A stretch of DNA of 64,000 nt from Caenorhabditis elegans (lineage: Eukaryota > Nematoda > Chromadorea > Rhabditida > Rhabditidae): contig NC_003283.11 in the NCBI RefSeq assembly GCF_000002985.6, positions 6,820,001-6,884,000 on the forward strand, in the 5' to 3' direction. The notes under the pieces were generated by a model. It was not told where the DNA came from and searched no databases. It saw only the letters and a list, made by a program, of their open reading frames with translations. The translations under genes were made by a program, and so were the position numbers. Below, in pieces: positions 22,811 to 34,803 of this stretch (the stretch's first letter is position 1; each line of letters opens with the position of its first letter).

Positions 22811-25800
22811 ATGATTTTCCTTTCTGTCGTTTGCTATTTTCTGAGTGTTTTTAATGTGATCGACGCGGATTGTGCACCCGGAGATGTGAAGAATACCCAG
22901 GAAAACTGTGTTCACGTGGAGAATTTGGCTGCGTTAGTTTTTTTTTTAAATTTTGCTTGAAGACTTCCATGAATAGTTATATGTAAACCCAGTTAAATGT
23001 GACCATGTACTTGAAATTTCAGAACCTGGCAAGAAGCTGAAAACTTCTGCACAGCTCATAATGGACACTTGGCTTCGGTGCACAATGCGTTCGACATGAC
23101 ATCTTTGAGAAGTGCAATTTTTTTCGCAATTCAAAAAGTGAACTAAAAATGTTTCAGAAGTGGCCGGAGTTTGCTCATCATTTTGGCTTGGAGGACAATG
23201 TCAAAAAGGATCAAATTGCAATTGGATAGATGGAACTAGTTTTGACTATTCCAATTTCAGAAATGGAAATTCTGGAACCGATAATTGCATTGTTGCAGAT
23301 ACAAAATCAGGTAAGAACCAGCTGACAAGTAGGCACAAAATGCATGCCTACGTACCTATTAGGTCTCCAAATAAGTTTCGGGTCAAAAATCATAGATTTG
23401 TTCGTTGCGTATCGATTTTTATGCAACTTTGGGAATTTATGTTATCAACCATGATCTTTCATTTGACAATAGTCACAAAATTTTTTGACCACCCCAAGTG
23501 CCCTAATTCGGAGCCAATTTTTCAGGCATTTTTCTGATCTCGCTTCTTTTAAGCTTTGAATTGAGGCTTGTTTTGCTTTGTTTAGAATACATTATTAGAA
23601 AACGACAAAATTTTGAAAAAAAATCCGTCCGAAAAATTTTTTTTGGTGATCGTCAAAAAATCTTCAAAAAACTTTTTGTCGAAAATTCTAGATTTTTTAT
23701 ACAAAAACCTGCCGTGGACCGCACCTCCGGCGCGGCCCCCGGCTTCTGGAGCTGAAAACTAATTTTTCTGAAACTACCGTAACGGTAGTTTTCTTTACAG
23801 ACAGGGAAAAAAGTTGAAATAATCGTGGAAAACAAAAAACAAACAAAAACTGGAATCGTTCAAGCTTGAAATTGAGAAGGAAAAATCTGGACTCACGCCC
23901 AAACGTATCAATTAATTATTCCGGAAAAACATCTATGAATTTTCGATTTTTAAACCAAAATATTCAGAATTCGAATACGAACTATATTGAAGTACATCTC
24001 CACGTATACCACTTCCAGTTTTGTGAATAGAAAAATACTAGAACGACCTACCATAGCTTTTCTTTTCGATCACCCTGAAAACACCTATGTAAAAATTAAA
24101 TTATGATAGGGAAATTACTGAAAAATACCTAGCAAGGAATAACATGTTAGTATCCTCCCAATAGCTCTCACAAGACTGTCAACAGCGCACGATGCGGGCA
24201 AGTAGAGAGGCAGGGAGAGGAGCCTCAATCACAAAAAAAATCCTCGACGGTTTTTTTTAATTTTTAAATTTGAACAATACTCAGCTTATTTTAAGATTAA
24301 TTATTAAACACCATCCGTGGACCGCACCTTCGGCGCGGCCCCCGACTTCTGGGGCTGAAAATTAATTTTTTATGAAACTACCGTAACCCTACAGTATTCC
24401 TACCGTACCACTATTGTACCACTACAGTACCCCGACTATATCCCTACACTAACCCCAACTCACTATCCCCACAGAAGCCAAAACTTCACAGACTACAAAG
24501 ACTACATAGACTACAAACTATGGACACACAGAATAAGCGCTTTATATATAGTAAATGATGATGTAACCAAGTGTAAACTATTTTTACACAAACAAAACAT
24601 ATCAATTTAGTTGGATACACTAAAATGATAATAGAAAATATAAATGTTTCGGATAATTGTTGAGTTTTTTGAATATTTTTTGAGACTAAAATTTCAATCT
24701 CAAATGCTTTTTATCAAATGTTTTTGTACCTGCAGTGAAGGTTTTCCTTATTAAATTTGATATTAAAGTTTGAAACATTGAGACGACGTTTAAATTAAAG
24801 CTTTTACAATTCAATTTTGAGCAAGAAGTTTTTGGATTGCTGGAAATTCTAATATTTATCGCTTTTCAATACTTCTAAATTTCAGGAACATGGTCTACCC
24901 AGCCTTGCACTGCTACAAGTTGTATCGCTTGTGAAATCAAGGGAGCCATGCAGGATTGCCAAGATTGGATGAAAGCAGGCTATACCGAGTATCGCATGAT
25001 TTTCGAAAGACTATTCAAATCCCCTTCTTAATTTCAGTTCCGGGACGTACACGATTCTTGTAAATGGGAAGGAAACGGAAGTTTGGTGCGACATGCAAAC
25101 TTATGGAGGAGGATGGGTTCTTTTTCAAAAGTGAGCAAAACTTTTTGGTTAGGTTTATGAAATTGAATTGAGAGTCTATGTAGTCTAGCCAATAGAAAAC
25201 TAATTTTTATTTGCGTGAAGAAAGAAGTGGTTCTTTGTCATAAAATGTTGCATAATCCTCTTTTTTCAGCCGTTTTGATGACAGTGAAAGCTATTGGGAC
25301 AGAAAATGGGATGAATATAAGAACGGATTCGGAGATGTTGATGAAAATTCAAACTTTTGGTTAGGAAACGAGGCGCTTCATGTGATGACCACAAACAAAA
25401 AAGTGACTTTGAGAGTTGAAATGTATGGAGATAGAACTCCAAACTCTAAAAATGCCACAGACTTCTGGTTCGGACACTATTTTGACTTTCAGGTACGGTT
25501 CGCAGTTTTTCATATTAAAGTCTCTGTAGAGAAGTAACTTTCGGTGCACTCTTGAATATTCAAAACTGAACACTGATTTTAAAACAAAATAGTTTAATAT
25601 TTCCAATTGAGAGTTTCCGAATCTTGTTGATAATTTTTTAAAATTAAATGTTAACTGTAGAATTGGAAATTTTGCATTCTATTTTTATGAAATGTTCTTC
25701 TATAAAATAAAAATTTTGAAATTCTTTATTTTTTAAGTGTTAAACAAATGTAGGTCTTATATGGTAGTTCTTGCTTGCTCGCATATTTACTTAAATTCAT

Positions 25801-26385
25801 TCATTGAAAGCTCAACCAATTTTCAAAAAGATGAAAACATATTGACTTATAAATTGGCAATAGGCACGCTTGTAGGCCGCCTAGAAGGCAGGTTAACTTT
25901 CTAGTTTTGTAGCTATTTCCAGGTTGGATCTAAAACCCAAAACTACCCTCTTCTCGATCTTACTATGGATTGGGCTAACCCAATTGGTAATGCTTCTACA
26001 GCTTGGTACGACTTGACTTGTTCAATCGGATCACCATTCTCTACAATTGATAATATTCACGATCCCGTCAAAGAATGCGTAACAAAATTCCAAATGGGGT
26101 GAGTCTTTGTTTGTTTCGTCTCTATACACGTTCTTCCGTTACCCAGTTCCTTTTTAATTTCCGTTATTCTTTTTCTCAGAGGCTGGTGGCTGAAAAATTG
26201 TGCCCTTTCGACGCTCAATGGTGCATACACACCAAAGGATTGGAATAATGGATATGGTGAGTAACTGATGGGATGTTTAAAGTTGCAATGAAGTAATTTC
26301 AGGAATGTTCTGGATTTGGGATGGATCAGACACAATCCTGCATCCAAAGAAGACACGAATGCTACTTAGAAATACAGTTGCTTAA
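22811..26385 (+). CDS. Secreted C-type-lectin-like / fibrinogen-C-terminal fusion protein
   Basis: Nine exons: 22811-22932, 23023-23111, 23158-23310, 24886-24988, 25038-25130, 25270-25492, 25923-26098, 26180-26256, 26303-26385; 372 residues. Residues 1-19 are a signal peptide. Residues about 20-140 form a C-type-lectin-like domain with paired cysteines, an SFWLGG strand and NFRNGNSGTDNCIV, but without the EPN/QPD sugar-binding triplets, so calcium-dependent sugar binding is doubtful. Residues about 145-372 are a fibrinogen-related domain: DSGTYTILVNGKE, WCDMQTYGGGWVLFQ, GFGDVDENSNFWLGNEALH and GGWWLKNCALSTLNG. Fibrinogen-related lectins bind glycans or acetylated groups in innate defence; that role is inferred from the family. 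Likely an extracellular recognition protein. From memory this is T15B7.1. Intron 3 (1,575 bp) holds a large repeat. Confidence 0.92.
23788..24729. repeat. Copy 1 of a ~940-bp dispersed repeat, in intron 3 of the lectin/fibrinogen gene
   Basis: Almost identical, with only a handful of substitutions and about one indel, to 28052-28994 in the same orientation. It includes a run of short TAC-rich motifs (CTACAGTA, CCGTACCAC) and a CG-rich block near 24316-24360. That CG-rich block is also present, more diverged, just outside the copy at 23709-23785. No ORF and no clear terminal inverted repeats, so class is undecided (a Helitron-like or composite element is possible). Confidence 0.85.
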
Positions 26386-28051
26386 ACTTGACATTTTTAA
26401 TGTTTCTCATCATTCCAAGAAAATTTATATTTCTTCTAAAAAAAATACTAAAAACTTACTCGCAATGCATCCAATCGTAATTTTCTATCGGAGCCGTCTG
26501 AGGTTCAGGAAGTGTCGAGATCGCATTTCCGAGTCCCCAAATCAATGTAAAAAGGTTTAGTCTTTCTGTGAATCCCGTAACGTTTGTCATCTCTACAGCA
26601 TCTGAAAATTTGAAATTTTCAAGTTAAAAAGATGGATAGAGGAAGTGGAAAATAAACAAAAGTACTTCAAACGAAACATAAAAACAGTGAATGAAAAAGT
26701 GAATGTTTTGAAGTAGAAGTTCCAACGGAAATTTGGAGGGTCTGTCTTTTTGGTATCATCTTTTTCTATAACAAAAAGTGCAAATAATCGGAAGCAAACC
26801 TAATTACAGTGAATGAAAGCATTTTCAAATTGAGCAAAATACAATGCGTCTGGCATTCCCGATGCGGAAATGTTCCTCTTGTAAGATATTTAATTTAATT
26901 TTCGGTCAACTCTAATTGTAAGAAATCTAAACTTTAAAGAAAGTTTGTGAAGCTAGAAAAAGTTGGAGAACTAGGGATTTGAATAATATTTGTTACAGAA
27001 CGAAGCTGTAGGGATTGGATTGTTTTCTAGACACCTTGAAATCCCTTGAATTTACGTTTTTGAAACTGATCGTTCTTCTTTTGAGAAATATCAATACAAG
27101 TGACATCGAAAAAAAAAAAAAAATAGAGATTCAAAAACAAAATCGCAATGAATTCCTAGAGCAATGCGATTTGTAGAATTTAGAGCTATATTGCTCACGG
27201 AGCTGCCAGAAATACTTAAATATTTTCAAGAACTTTTCCTTAAGCTGCCTAATGTGTTTTTCACAGCTTTCTTCGTTTTGAATCTTCCACCAAAATATAT
27301 ATCGAAACTTTGAAGCTTATGCAAATAAAAGTGCAAAACGAGTGAAGTTCTATCAAAAACCTCTTGGATCCCAAATGTGGTGATGGAAAACTTTTTGATA
27401 CACATATTCGGCCAAAAGGCTTGTAAACAAAAGCGGTTGATGATTGAGAGCTAGTTGTGGTTTGAGATGAGATGAAGAGTGTTGTATGTATGCTTTTAAA
27501 AAATTGAGGCTTTCCGGATGATGAGGAAGAAGGAGAAGAAGAAGGAGGGGATCCAGATGAGAAGAAGAAGAAGGACGATGATGACGATGTAAAGAGTGTG
27601 GTCCGGAGTTTTTTTTTCAAATGAAAGAAGAAGGACCGAATATGTAATAAAGTGGTTATAATAACATTATGATTGATTTAAAAGCACTTGAGCATTTAAA
27701 AAGTGCTTTGATAGACTTTGAGATTGAAGAATACAAACCTTAAATGAGCTGTCAAAAACAGAGAAGCGCAAGCTGCAAGAGTTTTTTCTTGAAAAATGAA
27801 ATTGAAATCTAGAATAAAGTACCTCCTTGCTGTTTTTTTGGGTCACCCTAAAACTGAAAGACCCTTGTTTTTCTTCCTCTTTGTTCTTCTATTCTTCATT
27901 TTTTCGTTTTTTTTTTCAGAATAGGTCTAGTCACATAAATCAGAACAATGAAATGAAGGTAGCTCTATGAATTTTCGATCTGAAACAGATTTGTAAGCTT
28001 TTTGCTATAAAGAAACAATTGAAAACTATTTAAGGTTATGCTGAAAAATGC
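26386..28051. other. Intergenic region with a possible small minus-strand gene and low-complexity DNA
   Basis: Apart from the candidate small gene at 26457-26856, I see no gene. A purine-rich run of GAA/GAG/GAT triplets spans about 27515-27600; it makes Ser-rich or Glu/Lys-rich frames on the two strands that I take as low-complexity, not coding. Confidence 0.4.
26457..26856 (-). CDS. Possible small two-helix membrane protein (hypothetical)
   Basis: Three exons can be joined in phase on the minus strand. The first starts at ATG 26856 (MPDALYFAQFENAFIH). The second contains TDPPNFRWNFYFKTFTFSF. The third (AVEMTNVTGFTERLNLFTLI then WGLGNAISTLPEP) ends at TAA 26457, for about 95 residues. The third exon's codon use and its clean acceptor look real. 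The splice between exons 1 and 2 is weak: the obvious acceptor makes a stop, so a less typical one must be used. No signal peptide; two hydrophobic stretches. I recognise no family. It is tail-to-tail with the lectin/fibrinogen gene. It could be a pseudogene or the remaining end of a larger gene. Confidence 0.35.
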
Positions 28052-28994
28052 GATTTTCTTTCCAGACAGGGAAAAAAGTTGAAATAATCGTGGAAAACAA
28101 AAAACAAACAAAAACTGGAATCGTTCAAGCTTGAAATTGAGAAGGAAAAATCTGGACTCACGCCCAAACGTATCAATTAATTATTCCGGAAAAACATCTA
28201 TGAATTTTCGATTTTTAAACCAAAATATTCAGAATTCGAATACGAACTATATTGAAGTACATCTCCACGTATACCACTTCCAGTTTTGTGAATAGAAAAA
28301 TACTAGAACGACCTACCATAGCTTTTCTTTTCGATCACCCTGAAAACACCTATGTAAAAATTAAATTATGATAGGGAAATTACTGAAAAATACCTAGCAA
28401 GGAATAACATGTTAGTATCCTCCCAATAGCTCTCACAAGACTGTCAACAGCGCACGATGCGGGCAAGTAGAGAGGCAGGGAGAGGCGCCTCAATCACAAA
28501 AAAAATCCTCGACGGTTTTTTTTAATTTTTAAATTTGAACAATACTCAGCTTATTTTAAGATTAATTATTAAACACCAGCCGTGGACCGCACCTTCGGCG
28601 CGGCCCCCGACTTCTGGGGCTGAAAATTAATTTTTTATGAAACTACCGTAACCCTACAGTATTCCTACCGTACCACTATTGTACCACTACAGTACCCCGA
28701 CTATATCCCTACACTAACCCCAACTCACTATCCCCACAGAAGCCAAAACTTCACAGACTACAAAGACTACATAGACTACAAACTATGGACACACAGAATA
28801 AGCGCTTTATATATAGTAAATGATGATGTAACCAAGTGTAAACTATTTTTACACAAACAAAACATATCAATTTAGTTGGATACACTAAAATGATAATAGA
28901 AAATATAATTGTTTCGGATAATTGTTGAGTTTTTTGAATATTTTTTGAGACTAAAATTTCAATCTCAAATGCTTTTTATCAAATGTTTTTGTAC
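28052..28994. repeat. Copy 2 of the ~940-bp dispersed repeat
   Basis: Direct-orientation copy of 23788-24729, offset about 4.26 kb. At its right end a piece carrying 'CTATGGACACACAGAATAA' is repeated twice more (28994-29060), so this copy ends in a short tandem extension that copy 1 lacks. Confidence 0.85.
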
Positions 28995-29067
28995 TATGGA
29001 CACACAGAATAAATACAAACTATGGACACACAGAATAAGCGCTTTATATATAGTAAATGATTTTACA

Positions 29068-29375
29068 ATGAATGTAGAGAGTTTACAGCCTAATGTAAGA
29101 AATTATATTGAAACTACCTTGAAAGATCAGACAACTCAAAACTAGAAGCCATCTTCGAGAGAAACGTCTGCTCTCGACGGACCCAGCCGACGATGGGTGC
29201 TCTTCGGGAGCACATTGCCTCTGTCAGAGCCACAACCGGCGCGCGCACAAATTCACCTCGACATTTATAATAAGATGCAGATTTTCTTCGTTCACGCCGC
29301 GCGCGTCGAGATGATGTTGAGCAGAAATTTGATTGTTTGAGGGATGCTTCTGTGTTGAAAAATAGTGAACAGTAA
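29068..29375 (+). pseudogene. Degraded coding fragment, family unknown
   Basis: Three consecutive coding-like stretches lie in different frames: MNVESLQPNVRNYIETTLKD, then LEAIFERNVCSRRTQPTMGA, then DADFLRSRRARRDDVEQKFD. Each is hydrophilic and ends in a stop close to where the next opens, which suggests one former ORF broken by two frameshifts. It abuts the right end of repeat copy 2, so it may be a leftover of a mobile element such as a gag-like protein. I cannot name the family. Confidence 0.35.
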
Positions 29376-30537
29376 CGAGAGGGGGAGACGCAGCAAATGC
29401 ACTCATCTCTTCACCAAGAATCGTCGTTTTTTTTGGAAATTGGAAACAGAAAAGGAATTTGGATTCAGTTGTGTATTAACCCCCGTCCATGCCCACCCTT
29501 TCCGAAAAGGTCGAGGTTCGGTATTTTGAAGCGGCGTGAAAACGTACAAAACAAGAATGTGCATATGTGTGGGAGAATATAGAAATGACCAGAAATTAGA
29601 GTTTAAGGGCTGAAGATGATATAAAAAGGGCCAACACTGGGAACACTTTTTCCAGGAAAAGATATTTGAAATGAAAATGACCAGCTGACATTGTCCTCTC
29701 ATTTAGGTAACGCAATTTTCCCATAAGTGAACAAAAATGCTGATAAGCAATTTATTGAAATCAAAGAAGGAGGCTACAAAGTATGAACACCAAACTCGCA
29801 GTGTGTGCAAAACCCGAGAAATAGGCCGTAGGTGGACACCTAGGCAAGCATGCTTAAAACGTGTCCAGGGTGAAAATTAATTTTGGAAACATTTCTTGAG
29901 CTTCAGCCCACGTGCCCACCGGTTTTTAAAATCGAATTTTTATAGTTTTTATGCTAAAAGTTAATTATGTTAATTAAATGTCATTCTGTATATAATACAT
30001 ACCACGAAAGCCTTGAGGAATTGTATTGAATATATTTATTAAACCGCTGAATTTAGAAATTTCAGAACATTGAAGTGTACATTTCTTTCTCGGATGTAAT
30101 CATTACGTTGTTTTTTTGTAAAAAAGCGCTTACTACAAGATACAATATGTAAAAGATACTGTCACAAATCACACCGAACGATAACAATCAAAAATCCACA
30201 ATTTTTGTCATCATTTCTATTATTTTTGATATCTATCGAATGTTACCCATCTAGATCAGTAAGTTACTAACTTATAATAATCTAGAAGTATATTAAGTTG
30301 TCTTAAAAATGACCCTAAAGTACATCATTTTCTTATATTTTCTAGCATATGCAAATTCTTTCAAAATACTTGTGTAATTTAGGAGAAATATGGTTTTTCT
30401 AAAATAAAAAGTTTAGAATAAAACACCTACAATTTTTTAAAACAAATAGTCCAGACATATGTAGATAATTCAATTTTATCAAAAACTTTTTCTCATAAAT
30501 ATTAAAAAAAGTTTTAATCTAGTAGAAAATTGCCAAG
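29376..30537. other. Intergenic stretch with no supported feature
   Basis: AT-rich DNA with short frames only. A minor block at 29820-29870 with 'TAGGC'-like strings looks like a fragment of a common worm repeat, but no boundaries could be drawn. Confidence 0.4.
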
Positions 30538-32486
30538 ATGCAAGTAGGTTTTTTTAATTTAGAAAACCTTTGTAAGATCTTCATTTTCACTTTTAATTTT
30601 ACTAAATTTGACACATTATCAAAATTTGAATGTCAGCAAGACGAGGAGATGCCCCGAGAAAATCAACCACTCGATGGTGATATGACAAAATATTGGACCA
30701 CTGATGTCGATTCTTCTAACGCAGACACCGTAAGAAAAAGTCTTGAAAATATTAACTTATTTGTATTTTGAGTTTTTAGATCTTCTCCGTTTTCACGGAC
30801 GCATTTAAATTGGCATGCAGTAATTTGATGAGAAACAGGATAGTTTTTAACGAAATGAAGTCCAAAAAATTCGATGTTGGAATCTTTGAACCGCAACTTG
30901 TCTGTGGTCTCGGGTACATGCACGCTCTAGGAATTGAAAAAATCATAATGGCATCGTTGTATATGTTCTTCGACGGTGTTCTTTCTACGATTGGGGAATC
31001 TATCGATTTCAGTTATGTTCCTGGAATGTACAGCAAATGTGGAGATAAGATGGGTCTAACTGAAAAAGTGGAAAACTATCAGATGACACAAGCAATATAT
31101 AGAAAAGATTTTGGAGTTTGGGACAAAGAAACTGAAATTTACAAAAAAATATTTGGGAGATAGCGTTCCACATTGGAGAGATTTAATGCCAGCTTGCTCA
31201 TTGTTCTTCACAAATTCAATTCCATATGTAGACTTTCCAAGAACTATTACCCAAAAGACAGTTCCAATTGGTGGAATTTCCGTGAATATGGAAGAAATAA
31301 AATCGAAAAGGCTCCCAGTGGAGTGGAGTAAAGTTTTGGATAAAAGACCACAAACAATGCTAATCTCTTTTGGTTCATTGATAATGTGGATATGCCTTCA
31401 CAGTTCAGGTACGTATGTAGATATTAGTAGACATCGTCTTCTTTTTTTTTGACTTATGTAAACCTGGTGACTTCTATTAGATGAACCATTCCTGTTCAGT
31501 CGATAGACTCACAAAAGCTGAAAGATTTGCCTACTTATCAACTGAAAATGCATCAAACTATTGACATTTTAAAGGTTCATATTTTGAAAAAGAGATACAT
31601 TTGACTAAAAGCTTCTATTTATTTTGATAATTTATTTCTTATTTTTCATATTTTTTTCTTATTTTTCATATTTTGATAATTTATTTCTTATGAAGTTTTT
31701 TTTTTTTTTTTTTTGAAGTTTTCGAGCCATGAATTCATTTTTTTTCAAGCCAGTTTTTCAGGCAAAAACTCCAAAAACTCCACTCCATATTCAAGTTATA
31801 ATTATTTTAATAATTTTCACACTGTTGTAATCAAAATATTAATCAGATATGTATTTCAGAGACGAAATTTTCAATGCAATTAAATCTTTACCAAATGTAA
31901 CGCTTATTTGGAAATATGAAACAAATGATTTGCAATGAGCAGAAGAAATTGAAAATATTCATTTTTCAAAATGGATTCCTCAAACCGCATTACTAAATGA
32001 TGACCGTTTAACAGCATTCATGACACATGGAGGTCTTGGTAGCACAACTGAACTTGCGTATCTTGGTAAACCAGCATTAATGGTACCAGTATTTGCCGAT
32101 CAAAACAGAAATTCTTTGATGTTGGCAAGACATGGAGGAGTTCTTGTAGTCGAAACGATCTTTGGAAAAGGGAACTTGTGAAAAATTCCATTTATTCAAT
32201 TTTGAACGACGATCATTTTAAGAAGAACTCTAAAAAACTGGCAGAAATGTTGAGAAACCAACCAACAAATCCCAAGGAGACCGTAGTCAAATACACTGAA
32301 TTTGTTGCAAAATTTGGTCCGTTCCCGGAAATGGATCCATATGGGAGGACACTTGGATTCATTCAAAGAAATCTTTTAGATGTATACCTTGTTATTATCT
32401 TTCCGTATATTTTTGGAATTCTGTCCATTTATCTTGTCGCATGTTTTTGTTTGAGAAGATGTGAAAAGTCAGGTAAAAACGATTGA
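30538..32486 (+). pseudogene. UDP-glucuronosyltransferase pseudogene
   Basis: The remains of a ugt gene are clear. The N-terminal-half segments are FDVGIFEPQLVCGLGYMHAL and SYVPGMYSKCGDKM. The donor-binding signature is FSKWIPQTALLNDDRLTAF followed by MTHGGLGSTTELAYLGKPAL. The C-terminal membrane anchor lies near LLDVYLVIIFPYIFGILSIY. In life UGTs conjugate sugar to small lipophilic molecules in the ER lumen. Lesions: a frameshift in the A-run at about 31144-31150; a second between 31370 and 31385; an in-frame stop (TGA) at about 31937; and another frameshift near 32165-32180. The signal peptide and first 100 or so residues are missing. Splice sites at 31411 and 31858 remain. This is a non-functional copy unless several sequencing errors are assumed. 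Confidence 0.9.
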
Positions 32487-32723
32487 ACATTTTTCTTCTA
32501 AAAGAGATTCGAATAAATATGTATGTTCCTTTAATCTTATTTGGTTCTCACTTTACACTGAAAATTAGTACAAATTTTCATCAGAGTTTCAGTCACGATA
32601 AATTTCAATCAATAAAAAATGACACCACTCAAATAGAATAGGGAATAATTATTACTAATCACACACGTTGTTTGAGGCAGATACTAAATTGAAGAACAAT
32701 AATTTGTGCAGAGCGATTGGAGT

Positions 32724-34803
32724 TCATATCATTCCCGTATCTTTGAGATTATCTTGAATAACTGTATCTATCACTGTATTGATGATTATTTGAACTTGAT
32801 CCGATATTGCACATGTTTCATGGGTGTACCTGTAAAATTACGTTTTTGAAATTTACATTTTATTTTCTAGTACTGTTAGTGTTCCATACTGGCACAAAAA
32901 AGTCAAAAATATCCAAGAAGTCGAATACGTTCAGAATTCTTTTAGTTTGTAAGTTCATAGTTAGATTTTCAAAAGTGCAGTAGACACAAAACTGTAGTCT
33001 CAAAAACTCACATTCTTTTTTTGAAGTCCGGGTGAATCCCTTCTCTAAATTGTCTCCGAAAGAACTTTGTACCTTCTGAAACTGTGTTTGCTCCTGAAAC
33101 ATGAAACTATGAATTCAAAAACTTGGAAAACAAACCTTCAAATTTTGGAAAGTAATCCTTAATCTTCACATGTTTTACTTTCTCCTCGAACAAATCAATT
33201 TTGTTCAGGAAAAGTATGACTGCCGCTTTTTTGAAAAACTTTCCATTAAAAACTGTCCAGAACAATCTGATGGATTCATGCATACGGTTCTAAAATTTAA
33301 TTTTTCGTTTCAATTTTGTGGCTGTTTGGAAAAATTACCGTCTCTTCATCCTCCGCTAACTTCTGATCAAACTCGCTAATAGCCGCTACAAAAAGAACAG
33401 CGTCAGCCTCATCGAAAAAGTGATACCACTGAAATTAAATTCTCAATTAGGAAACAAAGAAATAGTTAAATTTCCAACTTTTCGTCTTTCAGATCGTTGT
33501 CCACCACAATCGCAAATCATCAATTTGATATTGTTCATAATAACTTCGACTTGTGCAACTCCCGTTGTAGGTACCCGTATGTGAACAATATCCTGATTTG
33601 TCGGTTCAAAGCCTGGCAATTTTATACGGTCGATGTTGTCGAAGAAACTGAAAATGAATTATTAAGTTCAAATAACACAATTTTGAGATAATTTAATGTA
33701 GTTATTCAATTGATTTTTTATTGCAAAATTTGCCTGCTAGAACAAGAACATAAACAAGTTAACATCATAGACTTCAGCGATCACTATCACAATTTTTTTT
33801 TTCTAGACCTGTTAATTACATGTTCCGTTAGACCAAATGACAGATACACGAACAATGTCTGTAGTTTGGTTTTATTTGTGAACGAACAAACATATACATA
33901 ACTCGAAACATTTAAATAATAACTGTGTGACATAAAAGAATATTTTAAGAAACATTTCAGACATTTTTGAAACGTGTTTTTGAATCAATTGAAACATTTT
34001 TCTATAATTCTAACTATGAATGCGCTACAAGTTTCCAAAAAAAAAACTCACTACTTGGCACTATCTGTCAAATGAAATGTGTCTCTCTTGGAATACGCGT
34101 CCTGTATTGCACTGTTTCCCCAGAATTCCTTCAGTGTATCGGCGAGTTCAGGTCTCATTATTCCATCATGAATTACCGCCATTTTCAGTTCTTCGCACAT
34201 CACAGTATATCGCTAAAAGTTTTTAATTTGAAACCTAATAAAACCCGAGAGGTCGCAAAACTCACTTTATCATCGTCTTCCGTCATCTCCAAAATATATT
34301 CTCTGACGTATTCTAACAACATCTCAGAAAATTGACATAAATTCTGTATAATTAGCACTTTTCGTTCGTGTAGTTCTGTCTTTGTGTAGTTTCCAGTCAT
34401 GGCTCTGAAAATAGAATGTTTGGCTACCCATATAACAGGAAATATAATAGTTATTAATTAATTTTCAAACTGTAAACAGAAAGAAACAGACACAACTCCC
34501 AAGGTATAATCAGAAACCTATTTATTTTCCCGTTGTTAATTCAAAATATTAGGTCATGTACAAGAATTATTAAAAAATCAAATATACCTCATCTGTTTCA
34601 TGACAGTACTTTTTCCACTTTCACCAGGCCCCAGTAGAAGAACGGTTTGCTCCAATTGCATGTTTTTCTTCTTTTCGAGCTGTTTTTCTATTTCTCTGAA
34701 ATATTAACGACAATTATGAAACATGTAACTCAAAAACTGACTTGTTAACTTTGATCTGATCCTTCATCTCGTCAGTGAGTACAAATGACTGACAGACCCC
34801 CAT
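32724..34803 (-). CDS. G protein alpha subunit, divergent nematode (GPA-type)
   Basis: Nine exons, right to left: 34803-34742, 34695-34588, 34404-34266, 34212-34055, 33647-33479, 33428-33339, 33289-33136, 33093-33012, 32829-32724; 355 residues, normal for the family. It begins MGVCQS: Gly2 allows myristoylation and Cys4 palmitoylation. The P-loop is GPGESGKST (43-51). Switch I is HIRVPTTGV, keeping the catalytic Arg180 and Thr183. Switch II is [11 protein letters not shown] with Gln206 kept but Cys203 where Val is usual. The G4 box is NKID (271-274) and G5 is TCAISD (326-331). The C-terminal receptor-contact tail ends NLKDTGMI, unlike Gi (CGLF/Y), Gq (EYNLV) or Gs. All catalytic residues remain, so it is probably an active GTPase. 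Likely one of the worm-specific gpa genes in chemosensory neurons; I do not assign a number. Confidence 0.93.

Noticed and set aside
27261-27620. Ser/Phe-rich 119-codon minus frame
   Set aside because: Produced by a purine-rich triplet run on the plus strand; low complexity and no exon signals.
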